Shown in pieces: positions 18,955 through 26,565 of a DNA stretch of 64,000 nucleotides. A program made the position numbers and the translations under genes. Under the pieces are notes generated by a model. That model was not told the origin of the DNA, ran no database searches, and worked only from the letters and a program-made list of their open reading frames with translations. The stretch is from contig JAEEQW010000005.1 in NCBI GenBank assembly GCA_016285515.1, forward strand, positions 99,584 through 163,583, in the 5' to 3' direction. Source of the DNA: Bacteroidales bacterium (GTDB taxonomy: Bacteria > Bacteroidota > Bacteroidia > Bacteroidales > BM520). How positions within the stretch are numbered: position 1 is the first letter of the stretch; every line of letters begins with the position of its first letter.

Positions 18955-18985
18955 GCGGAGACTTCCATGTTCCTGAAGTCTCCGC
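18955..18985. terminator. Strong hairpin between hisK-like gene and rnfA
   Basis: GCGGAGACTTC, nine bases, GAAGTCTCCGC: a perfect 11-bp stem located in the 85-base gap between two convergent genes. Neither side has a T-run, so it may be a transcription end or an RNA-stabilising 3' structure rather than a textbook intrinsic terminator. Confidence 0.5.
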
Positions 18986-18992
18986 AATCAGA

Positions 18993-19565
18993 TTATACCA
19001 ATCCGGAAAATCCCATGAATGCCATGGCAAGGAGACCGGCTGTCACAAGGGCAATCGGTGTGCCTTTCATGCCTTCCGGGACATTCGCTGTCTCCATCTG
19101 CTCGCGTATGCCTGCGAAAAGAATCAGCGCGAAGGCGAAACCTACTGCAATTGAAGCGGAATACACAATACCTTCAAGGAGATTATATTCTTTTTGAATG
19201 GTCAGGATTGCGATACCGAGGACTGCACAGTTCGTTGTGATAAGCGGCAGGAAGATTCCAAGTGCCTGATACAACGGCGGAGCAATTTTCTTCAGCACAA
19301 TTTCAACAATTTGCACCAATGATGCAATGACGAGAATAAACGTCAAAGTCTGCAGGAACTGCAGTCCGAAAGCATCCAACACATAATGCTGTATCAGCCA
19401 GGTAACCATGGTGGCAAGCACCATAACAAACAATACAGCAGCACTCATACCCACCGCAGTATTAACCTTCTTGGATACGCCAATAAAAGGACAAATGCCC
19501 AAAAACTGCGAAAGCACAACATTATTGACGAAAATCGATGAGATTATAATGATTATATATTTCAT
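18993..19565 (-). CDS. rnfA: Rnf complex subunit RnfA
   Basis: 190 residues, six predicted membrane helices. The N-terminus MKYIIIIISSIFVNNVVLSQFLGICPFIGVS matches RnfA/NqrE proteins, with the conserved cysteine in LGICPF that helps hold an iron-sulfur centre within the membrane. RnfA is a core membrane subunit of the ferredoxin:NAD+ oxidoreductase that couples electron transfer to ion pumping. It is the last gene of rnfBCDGEA and starts 8 bases after rnfE ends. Confidence 0.95.
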   Translation of the reverse strand: MKYIIIIISSIFVNNVVLSQFLGICPFIGVSKKVNTAVGMSAAVLFVMVLATMVTWLIQHYVLDAFGLQFLQTLTFILVIASLVQIVEIVLKKIAPPLYQALGIFLPLITTNCAVLGIAILTIQKEYNLLEGIVYSASIAVGFAFALILFAGIREQMETANVPEGMKGTPIALVTAGLLAMAFMGFSGLV

Positions 19566-19573
19566 AGTGTCAG

Positions 19574-20161
19574 TTATTTAAGTTTTTTCACAAGCATATT
19601 GGCAATGGCCATCAGAAATCCAAGACATATAAAAGCGCCTGGTGCCATGATGAACATCAGTGCACCGTCACCACTGAATATCTTGTAGTTGAAAATTGAC
19701 AGCGTTCCCAAGAACTCTCTTAACATGCCGAGTACTGTCAAGGCAATAGCATATCCTATTCCCATTCCAAGACCATCAATTATTGATGAGAAAACGTCAT
19801 TCTTTGATGCAAAAGCCTCGGCACGTCCGAGAACGATGCAGTTGACTACAATCAGAGGAATGAACAGTCCCAATGACTCATACAAAGAAGGGATGTATGC
19901 CTGAAGCGAAAGGTCAACAATAGTCACGAACGTGGCAATTATTACAATGAACGCAGGAATTCGAATATCATCGGAAATAAAATTTTTCAGAAGTGATATG
20001 AACATATTCGACATCGCAAGCACAAATGTGACTGCAAGTCCCATACTGAAGCCATTGATGGCTGACGTGGTCACTGCAAGTGTCGGACACGTTCCGAGCA
20101 CTAATACGAGTATTGGGTTTTCTCTCAGAAGACCTTTGGAAAAGTTTTGTAGTTGGTTCAT
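19574..20161 (-). CDS. rnfE: Rnf complex subunit RnfE
   Basis: 195 residues with six predicted membrane helices. LVLGTCPTLAVTTSAINGFSMG is the family signature, with the conserved membrane cysteine, and LGRAEAFAS is also conserved. It pairs with RnfA in the membrane core. The start overlaps the end of rnfG by 4 bases, and a strong AAAGGAGG ribosome binding site at 20168-20175 lies inside the rnfG coding end. Confidence 0.95.
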   Translation of the reverse strand: MNQLQNFSKGLLRENPILVLVLGTCPTLAVTTSAINGFSMGLAVTFVLAMSNMFISLLKNFISDDIRIPAFIVIIATFVTIVDLSLQAYIPSLYESLGLFIPLIVVNCIVLGRAEAFASKNDVFSSIIDGLGMGIGYAIALTVLGMLREFLGTLSIFNYKIFSGDGALMFIMAPGAFICLGFLMAIANMLVKKLK

Positions 20162-20742
20162 TGATTGCCTCCTTTCTGGGAAAGATAAGTCTGATATGCA
20201 AGATCCATGGCACGGCAGTATGCACGCGATGAGATTGTTGCAGCCGTGATGGCATCAACATCTCCCCCGTCCTTTTTGACTTTAGGTGTGAAGGAAGAAA
20301 GGTTTTTACCAAACCATTGCGTTATAAAATGGCTTTCGGTATCGGCCATTTTTGCACCAAGTCCCGGAGTCTCACCTTGTTTCAAAGGAACATCCTTTAT
20401 GACATTGCCGTTTTCATCAAATCCTACGATAATTTCAATATATCCGTTGAATCCATTGTTGTCGTATGATTTTACAGCAGTTCCGATGTACTCTCCATCC
20501 TTATTGAAAGCCTTGTAAAATGTAAGGCTGTCTTCGCCAATGGCTGATTTCACCTTATATTCCTCAAATCTGTCAAGTCCGGGGACAACATCGGAAATGG
20601 CCTTGTTCAACTTCGTTTCCTGCACCTTGGCAATAGGTTCCTTTGTGACGATATACACCAGTGCAAGAAGAGATGAGGTTATTGCTGCTATCAGTCCAAG
20701 GACAATAACCATATTTGGGAGTGTGGATTTAAGCTTTTGCAT
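20158..20742 (-). CDS. rnfG: Rnf complex subunit RnfG (covalent FMN)
   Basis: 194 residues: one N-terminal membrane helix and a periplasmic FMN-binding domain. The flavinylation motif is DAITAATISS, where most RnfG proteins have the pattern SGATxTS; the acceptor threonine is kept and the glycine is replaced by alanine. GETPGLGAKM is the other conserved block. It carries electrons on the outer face of the complex. A strong AAAGGAGG ribosome binding site lies at 20749-20756, within the rnfD end; the two genes overlap by 14 bases. Confidence 0.95.
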   Translation of the reverse strand: MQKLKSTLPNMVIVLGLIAAITSSLLALVYIVTKEPIAKVQETKLNKAISDVVPGLDRFEEYKVKSAIGEDSLTFYKAFNKDGEYIGTAVKSYDNNGFNGYIEIIVGFDENGNVIKDVPLKQGETPGLGAKMADTESHFITQWFGKNLSSFTPKVKKDGGDVDAITAATISSRAYCRAMDLAYQTYLSQKGGNQ

Positions 20743-21745
20743 TTTTCACCTCCTTTACTACGCCGAAACGATGAGGTTTGAAACCTCTGTTGATTAATGG
20801 AACAAATGCATTCATGATTAATATTGCGAATGATACGCCTTCAGGGTATGACCCGAAATCTCTGATTAATATTGTCAGAAGGCCGCAGCCTGCACCGAAA
20901 ACCAGCTTTCCGGCTGCTGTCATCGGTGAAGTCACCATGTCTGTTGCCATGAAAATGGCTCCCAACATCATACCACCTACAACCAGATGATAATGCGGTG
21001 CAATGAATTTTGCAGGGTTAACAAGATAAAGTATGCCGGCAAAAACGAAAGCCGAACCCAAAAAGGCTACCGGCACGTGCCATGTTATCACCTTTCTTAT
21101 AAGAAGAAATATACCTCCCACCAACAAAGCGAGTGCTGAAATCTCGCCAATGGAACCACCAACTGTTCCCATAAAGTGATCCATAATGCTAAAGTTGCTG
21201 ACAGCTTCGACACCACCCTGCTTTATGGCTCCCAAGAATGTAGGACCTGTAAGCGCATCTACATCCGCAGAATTGATTCCGTTAAAAAACAAGGAGCCTC
21301 TTGTTACCAAAGGTTTTGGCCACAAAGTCATCTGTACTGGAAATGATATCAGCAGGAACGCACGTCCCACCAAAGCCGGATTGAAGATATTGTTGCCGAG
21401 ACCGCCGAAAGCCATCTTCGCAACACCAATGGCTATCAAAGAGCCTATAACGATGCAATACCATGGTAATGAACTTGGTACGTTGAGTCCCAGGAGTATT
21501 CCGGTAACCACTGCCGACAAGTCGCCAAGTGTCGATTCCCTTTTCATCAGGAATTTCTCTATACACCATTCAAAGAACATACACGAAGCCACTGACAACA
21601 ATAACACCTTCAGAGCGCCCCAGCCAAAACACAGCAACGACACTAATATCGCCGGAAGCAAAGCCAGGCACACATCCAGCATTATCCTACTAACAGATTC
21701 CCGCCCATGTACATGTGGTGAACCTGATACATTCAATAAACTCAT
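20729..21745 (-). CDS. rnfD: Rnf complex subunit RnfD (covalent FMN)
   Basis: 338 residues with about nine membrane helices. Family blocks: SPHVHGRESVSRIMLDVCLALLP, FGGLGNNIFNPALVGRAFLL and the C-terminal FAILIMNAFVPLINR. The likely FMN attachment site is in DALTGPTFLG, equivalent to SGATxL in other RnfD/NqrB proteins. RnfD forms the main membrane path for electron and ion transfer. It begins 5 bases after rnfC ends and overlaps rnfG. Confidence 0.95.
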   Translation of the reverse strand: MSLLNVSGSPHVHGRESVSRIMLDVCLALLPAILVSLLCFGWGALKVLLLSVASCMFFEWCIEKFLMKRESTLGDLSAVVTGILLGLNVPSSLPWYCIVIGSLIAIGVAKMAFGGLGNNIFNPALVGRAFLLISFPVQMTLWPKPLVTRGSLFFNGINSADVDALTGPTFLGAIKQGGVEAVSNFSIMDHFMGTVGGSIGEISALALLVGGIFLLIRKVITWHVPVAFLGSAFVFAGILYLVNPAKFIAPHYHLVVGGMMLGAIFMATDMVTSPMTAAGKLVFGAGCGLLTILIRDFGSYPEGVSFAILIMNAFVPLINRGFKPHRFGVVKEVKNAKA

Positions 21746-21750
21746 AATTA

Positions 21751-23088
21751 TTATTTCTTAATGTTTCTACTTCTAATTATTTGACCTACTGTACGTTTGC
21801 CAACTCGTATATAATCCACAAGAGGTCGGAACGATGGACATGTGAATTGACAAGACCCGCATTCTATGCAGTCCATGACATGCGCCTCTTCAACTTTATC
21901 CCAGTTCTGCAGCTTGGAATATGAAGCAATGAGATAAGGCTCAAGCCCCATCGGACATGCGTCGAGACATTTTCCGCAACGGATACAGTTCTGTTCCTCA
22001 TGTCTCTGGCTCTCCCCTTTTGTCATCATCAGAACTCCGGACGTGCCCTTTGTAACAGCGACATCAAGTGAGACAAGTGCCTTGCCCATCATAGGCCCAC
22101 CACTTATCACCTTGCCGCAGTTATCATAGTCAGGATTCACTGCTTCAAGCATCTTGGAAATAGGAGTACCTGTTCGCACAAGGAAATTTGAAGGTTTTCT
22201 GACAGGGTAGCCTGTAACAGTTACTATTCTCTCAAAAAGAGGTTGATTCTTCTGCACTGCATAATACGTGGCGTATGAAGTACCCACATTGTCAACCACA
22301 CAGCCAACATCGATAGGAAGTCTGCCCGAAGGGACTTCACGACCAGTTATAGCTTTAATCAATTGTTTTTCAGCCCCCTGAGGATATTTCATCTTTAATG
22401 GAACCACTGTTATTCCTTCAACATGAGATGCTTTTTCTGTAAGCAGTTCTATCGCCTCAGGCTTATTGTTCTCTATGCCGAGGAATGCCTGATTCGTACC
22501 AAGAGCCTTCATCTGAATCTGAATACCGACAATGATTTCATCACTATGCTCCATCATCAGCCTATAGTCGGACGTAAGGTACGGTTCACATTCCACACCA
22601 TTTATGATAAGGTATTCTGCGGTTTTACCTTCAGGTATTGCATACTTCACATGGGTAGGAAATGCTGCACCGCCAAGACCGACGATACCCATTTCCTTCA
22701 TCTTTGCAACTATCTGCTGCTTGTCGAGCTTGATTTCACTGACAAGCTCAGGTGAACGGTCTATGGATTCATTCCACTCATCACCCTCAACTTTAATGAT
22801 TACAGTAGGGACTTTGTATCCGCTCGCATCTATCCATTCATCGACTTTCTCGACAGTGCCCGACACGGAAGAGTGGATGTTTGCCGACATAAAACTTGAA
22901 GCTTCCGCGATAAGGTCACCGACTTTCACCTTGTCACCCTTCTGCACCACAGCCTTAGCAGGTGCACCGAGGTGCTGATTCAGGTAGATGTATGCTATTT
23001 CAGGAATCGGGAAGGTTTCTATTGCCGCATTACGCGATATTTTATTGTCAGGTGGATGAACGCCACCTTTTTTAAAGGTTTTCAACAT
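21751..23088 (-). CDS. rnfC: Rnf complex subunit RnfC (NADH/FMN and two 4Fe-4S)
   Basis: 445 residues. The start GGVHPPDNKISRNAAI is the RnfC signature. A glycine-rich region near GIVGLGGAAFPTHVKY fits the FMN/NADH-binding domain related to NuoF. Two 4Fe-4S motifs near the C-terminus are CIRCGKCLDACP and CIECGSCQFTCP. RnfC is the peripheral subunit that exchanges electrons with NAD(H). At 445 residues it lacks the long alanine-rich tail of proteobacterial RnfC. Confidence 0.95.
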   Translation of the reverse strand: MLKTFKKGGVHPPDNKISRNAAIETFPIPEIAYIYLNQHLGAPAKAVVQKGDKVKVGDLIAEASSFMSANIHSSVSGTVEKVDEWIDASGYKVPTVIIKVEGDEWNESIDRSPELVSEIKLDKQQIVAKMKEMGIVGLGGAAFPTHVKYAIPEGKTAEYLIINGVECEPYLTSDYRLMMEHSDEIIVGIQIQMKALGTNQAFLGIENNKPEAIELLTEKASHVEGITVVPLKMKYPQGAEKQLIKAITGREVPSGRLPIDVGCVVDNVGTSYATYYAVQKNQPLFERIVTVTGYPVRKPSNFLVRTGTPISKMLEAVNPDYDNCGKVISGGPMMGKALVSLDVAVTKGTSGVLMMTKGESQRHEEQNCIRCGKCLDACPMGLEPYLIASYSKLQNWDKVEEAHVMDCIECGSCQFTCPSFRPLVDYIRVGKRTVGQIIRSRNIKK

Positions 23089-23107
23089 GATTGGTATATT
23101 GATAAAA

Positions 23108-23971
23108 TTAATTTTCTACATTTACAACATTCTGTGGGGTTTCAACCACTTTCTTAGGAGGGAAATTGACTGCGTGTATTGCACCTGTCGGACACTCTTC
23201 AACGCATTTTCTGCACATTTTGCATTTGTTGAAATCAATGTACGCATGATTCTTATCAAGAGAAATAGCCTCGAACGGGCATACCTTGACACACTTTCCA
23301 CAACCAATGCAGGCATTGTCGCAGTTTTTCTTTGCAACAGCACCCTTTTCAGCATTGACACACGACACGAACACTCTGCGGTTCTTAGGGCCTTTGTTTC
23401 TCAGTTCGATGATACTACGAGGACATGCACGGGCACATGCTCCACAGCCAGTACATTTCTCGTCGTCAACGACAGGCAGACCTGTAGTCTTGTCGATTGA
23501 TATCGCATCGAATTTACATGCACGGGTACAGTCGCCGCAACCTAAACAACCATAACGACAGCCGCTTTCGCCTGAAAACAGCGAATTAGCGTATGCACAT
23601 GACTGAATGCCATCATACTGCGACTTGGATTTGGCCGCAGCAAATGAGCCGGCACATCTGACAACTGCAACTTTCGGCACGGCAGCAACAGCCTCCACTC
23701 CAATAACGGATGCTATCTTTGTCATCACCTCATTGCCGCCGACCGGACATGAAGGTCCGTCAATATCGCCCCTTTTTACTATCGCCTCGGCTAAATTCCG
23801 ACAACCAGCCAACCCGCAACCACCGCAGTTAGCACCCGGCAACAACGCAGCAACCTTACCTATTCGTTCATCTTCTTCAACCTTGAATTTCTGCGCTGTG
23901 AAATACAACAACGCAGCCGCTATCACACCTATCAAGGTGAGAGCGACAACAGCATAAATTAGGATACTCAT
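23108..23971 (-). CDS. rnfB: Rnf complex subunit RnfB (polyferredoxin)
   Basis: 287 residues: one N-terminal membrane helix, then a four-cysteine Fe-S domain (NCGGCGLAGC) and further ferredoxin clusters (CGDCTRACKF, CTGCGACARACP, CIGCGKCVKVCP, CKMCRKCVEECP). RnfB receives electrons from ferredoxin. The several extra clusters are typical of anaerobe RnfB. It is the first gene of the operon, with a TAnnTTTG box just upstream. Confidence 0.95.
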   Translation of the reverse strand: MSILIYAVVALTLIGVIAAALLYFTAQKFKVEEDERIGKVAALLPGANCGGCGLAGCRNLAEAIVKRGDIDGPSCPVGGNEVMTKIASVIGVEAVAAVPKVAVVRCAGSFAAAKSKSQYDGIQSCAYANSLFSGESGCRYGCLGCGDCTRACKFDAISIDKTTGLPVVDDEKCTGCGACARACPRSIIELRNKGPKNRRVFVSCVNAEKGAVAKKNCDNACIGCGKCVKVCPFEAISLDKNHAYIDFNKCKMCRKCVEECPTGAIHAVNFPPKKVVETPQNVVNVEN

Positions 23972-23991
23972 ATATATTTGTTTTGATTTTG

Positions 23992-23999
23992 CAAATATA
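23992..23999 (-). promoter_or_regulatory. Putative -7 box for the rnf operon
   Basis: Minus-strand TATATTTG, 20 bases before the rnfB ATG. Confidence 0.4.
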
Positions 24000-24087
24000 A
24001 CAATTATCTATCTATTCTTTACCCCAACCACTTGAGAATTTTTTAAAAATTTTTTTTCAAAAAAACGTATTATTTAAAAAAATGTAT

Positions 24088-24095
24088 TACTTTTG
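24088..24095 (+). promoter_or_regulatory. Putative -7 box for tRNA-Val
   Basis: TACTTTTG, 35 bases before the tRNA 5' end, in a very A/T-rich gap. Confidence 0.45.
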
Positions 24096-24130
24096 CAACC
24101 GTTTTCAAACAACCTATTGAAACGTCTCTT

Positions 24131-24208
24131 GGGAGTTTAGCTCAGTTGGTTTAGAGCATCTGCCTTACAAGCAGAGGGTCACAAGTTCGACTCTTGTAAC
24201 TCCCACCA
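24131..24208 (+). tRNA. tRNA-Val (anticodon TAC), CCA encoded
   Basis: The acceptor arms GGGAGTT and AACTCCC pair perfectly. The anticodon stem TCTGC/GCAGA encloses the loop CTTACAA, with anticodon TAC at 24166-24168, which reads valine codons. The T-arm includes the GTTCGA loop. The discriminator A (24205) is followed by an encoded CCA (24206-24208). It stands alone between rnfB and the convergent membrane-protein gene, and is followed at once by a terminator. Confidence 0.97.
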
Positions 24209-24210
24209 AA

Positions 24211-24234
24211 AAGCTGCTTAAGCAGCTTTTTTTT
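24211..24234 (+). terminator. Intrinsic terminator after tRNA-Val
   Basis: The palindrome AAGCTGCTTAAGCAGCTT runs directly into a T-run of eight. It lies three bases after the tRNA CCA end and before the convergent gene that ends at 24246. Confidence 0.85.
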
Positions 24235-24245
24235 GCCCCTTTATC

Positions 24246-24884
24246 TTATCTATTCAATTTGTTCACATGAAGATACCACCCTGCGACAAGAGTTATCAAT
24301 AGAAACAGGATGATTAACCATATACTGGATTTGAAAGCTAAGGTCAAAACAAGGCATATTGTTGATAATGAAGTGAATATGCGTGCCAAATTCACCTTCA
24401 GCGAATCCTCGTCATGATTACGCTTATTGGTTCTTATATCCGAAAACATCTGAAGACACCCGAAAATAAGTACAATCATACCTAAATAAATGAAATAGCT
24501 GAAAGGTTTGTATTCTATCAGCAACTCGCAGTTGTCGTCACCAGTCTCTGGTATAGTCTCAAATGCAATACTGCCGTTATTATATAAATAAGGTCTCCCC
24601 TCCCTAACTTTTATCATTCTCGGATTCTCACCTATGTATTTTATGATGGCTGAAACTCTGACTGTACTTCCAAATTTATCCTTTTCCATTTCAATTATCT
24701 GAAGTTCAAGGCTGTATGGAAGCTGTTTGACACCTGTCTTTTCCGAATAACAAATATTATTCTCAACAGATTTATAGAGTTTCATCTGATATGTTCTGTT
24801 GAAAAAAAATGACAGCAAGGCAAATATAATTATGGTCAGCTGTCCTGCATGCACACAGATGAACGATGTTCGTTTCCAGTTCAT
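24246..24884 (-). CDS. Membrane protein of unknown function
   Basis: 212 residues with four predicted membrane helices: one near the N-terminus (LTIIIFALLSFFF), one near residues 131-147 and two near the C-terminus. The middle, about residues 35-125, is probably extracytoplasmic beta-rich sequence (LPYSLELQIIEMEKDKFG... YLYNNGSIAFETI). That middle faintly resembles ResB-type cytochrome c assembly proteins, but no certain match can be claimed. It begins 15 bases after the antiporter gene ends and is probably co-transcribed with it. Confidence 0.6.
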   Translation of the reverse strand: MNWKRTSFICVHAGQLTIIIFALLSFFFNRTYQMKLYKSVENNICYSEKTGVKQLPYSLELQIIEMEKDKFGSTVRVSAIIKYIGENPRMIKVREGRPYLYNNGSIAFETIPETGDDNCELLIEYKPFSYFIYLGMIVLIFGCLQMFSDIRTNKRNHDEDSLKVNLARIFTSLSTICLVLTLAFKSSIWLIILFLLITLVAGWYLHVNKLNR

Positions 24885-24899
24885 AACGTAATTAGGGCA

Positions 24900-26468
24900 T
24901 TAAGAATTTGACATGTTTGATTCATCAGTCAACAAATCATCGTATATAGGGGCTGTCAGCAGAATATCATTTTCATACAGTTTGATTTTTCCATTAACTG
25001 CAAAACAATCATCCTTGCGCTTGACAAGAATCACCTGCTTGTTATCCGGCACCTTTATGTCTTTCAAAGTGTCACCGTTAGCCAGCATATCCTTTGTGAG
25101 AATCAATTCAGAGAACTCGTTGTCAAATTTGTCGTCGAGCATGTCAATTTTAATCTGACGGACATCATCATCAGCGACCTCATCAAGTTTAAGCATTTTG
25201 GCTGATTTGGCAATTGTGGAACCTTGAATGAGAAGTGATATTAGTGTGACAATAAACACTATACTGAAAATTTGTTCGGAGCCAGGAACATGATTGACGA
25301 AAGGATATGTTGCAAACAATATCGGAGCCGCCCCTCTAAGTCCTACCCACGAAATAAATGCCTTATCGCGCCATTTGTATTCTTTCAATGATTTAAAAGG
25401 AATACCCAGCAAAACAAATACGGCTGCTGGTCTGGCAACAGCCATCATAAATATGCTGATTAACAGTGATATAGGCACCATATACCATACATTTCTGACA
25501 TCGACCAACAACCCGAGTGAAAGGAACAAGGCCATCTGAAACATCAGAGTCATACTGTCCAAAAATCTTGTGATATCCTTCTTATTGATTTCCTTATCAC
25601 TGTCCGCTTTTTCTATTTTCAGAAATGTTCTGTTTATTGTGAATTTCTTCAGGAACCTGATACAGCCCTTCTCATTACCAAACACCATACCGGCAACATA
25701 TACGGCAAGATATCCGTTTCCATGAACCAAATTGGTAAGTGAATATGTTAAAAATACAGCGGCAAGGACGAGCATAGGATATAAAGATTTTAAGGCTGTT
25801 TTAACCACAAATCCACTTCTCAATATTTGAATCACCATTAAACCTATTAAAAAACCAATCACACCGCCTAACACAAACTGTATGATGAACCTGACAGCGA
25901 TTCCACTGTCTGCAACAACCCCTTGATTAACAACAACGCCGATTAATGTGATGGTCAGCATATATGCAACCGGATCATTACTACCGCTTTCAAGTTCAAG
26001 CATTGGGCGCAAATTATGTTTCAACTTAATGTTATTGCTTTTGAGAATACTGAAAACCGAAGCAGAATCAGTTGATGACATCGTTGCAGCGAGCAGAAGG
26101 GCGATGATGAGCGGAAATTCAATATTGGTAAACTTAAATCCCGAAATCCACCATATAAATACGCCCGTCAATACTGCAGTTATCAATACCCCAAATGTTG
26201 ACAGAAGAATACCGGGCAGCAGCACCGGCTTGATATCGTTGAACTTTGTTTCCATACCTCCAGTGAAAATGATGACACTCATTGCCATCAGACCAATCAT
26301 CTGGACAACTTCTTCAGACATATATGTAATACCAATCGACCTGAACCCCATCCCCAACAACAGGAATATCAAAAGTGTCGGTATGCCGAATTTTGAGCCC
26401 ATATTGGACACCAAAACACTGAAAATAATTATAACAGAAATTATTATAATGAAGGAATCATGTATCAT
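24900..26468 (-). CDS. NhaP2-type cation/proton antiporter with C-terminal TrkA-C-like domain
   Basis: 522 residues from ATG 26468 (MIHDSFIIIISV). The open frame extends further upstream to 27032, but that part is only the antisense of argS, and a promoter lies at 26492-26523. About twelve membrane helices; antiporter blocks include AATMSSTDSASVFSIL, LELESGSNDPVAYML and SWVGLRGAAPILFA. The C-terminal 120 residues (QIKIDMLDDKFDNEF... LIPVK-like VILVKRKDDCF) form a TrkA-C-like ligand-binding domain. It likely exchanges K+ or Na+ for protons. Divergent from argS. Confidence 0.85.
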   Translation of the reverse strand: MIHDSFIIIISVIIIFSVLVSNMGSKFGIPTLLIFLLLGMGFRSIGITYMSEEVVQMIGLMAMSVIIFTGGMETKFNDIKPVLLPGILLSTFGVLITAVLTGVFIWWISGFKFTNIEFPLIIALLLAATMSSTDSASVFSILKSNNIKLKHNLRPMLELESGSNDPVAYMLTITLIGVVVNQGVVADSGIAVRFIIQFVLGGVIGFLIGLMVIQILRSGFVVKTALKSLYPMLVLAAVFLTYSLTNLVHGNGYLAVYVAGMVFGNEKGCIRFLKKFTINRTFLKIEKADSDKEINKKDITRFLDSMTLMFQMALFLSLGLLVDVRNVWYMVPISLLISIFMMAVARPAAVFVLLGIPFKSLKEYKWRDKAFISWVGLRGAAPILFATYPFVNHVPGSEQIFSIVFIVTLISLLIQGSTIAKSAKMLKLDEVADDDVRQIKIDMLDDKFDNEFSELILTKDMLANGDTLKDIKVPDNKQVILVKRKDDCFAVNGKIKLYENDILLTAPIYDDLLTDESNMSNS

Positions 26469-26491
26469 TTCCAAAAAACACTTTGGTATCG

Positions 26492-26523
26492 CAAAGATAT
26501 ATATTTTTCGAGTAAGTGCCAAA
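26492..26523 (-). promoter_or_regulatory. Promoter of the antiporter gene
   Basis: On the minus strand TTTG (26520-26523), a 20-base gap, then TATCTTTG (26492-26499). Both boxes and the spacing fit the Bacteroidetes consensus; the ATG is 23 bases further on. Confidence 0.6.
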
Positions 26524-26540
26524 ATTAACAGAAAAATCAA

Positions 26541-26548
26541 TATATTTG
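26541..26548 (+). promoter_or_regulatory. Putative -7 box for argS
   Basis: TATATTTG, 17 bases before the ATG at 26566, consistent with the shorter argS start. Confidence 0.45.
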
Positions 26549-26565
26549 CAGAAACAAATATCATC

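Noticed and set aside
25948..26565. N-terminal 206-residue extension of argS
   Set aside because: It is the antisense of the antiporter gene; ArgS begins normally at 26566, after a TAnnTTTG box.
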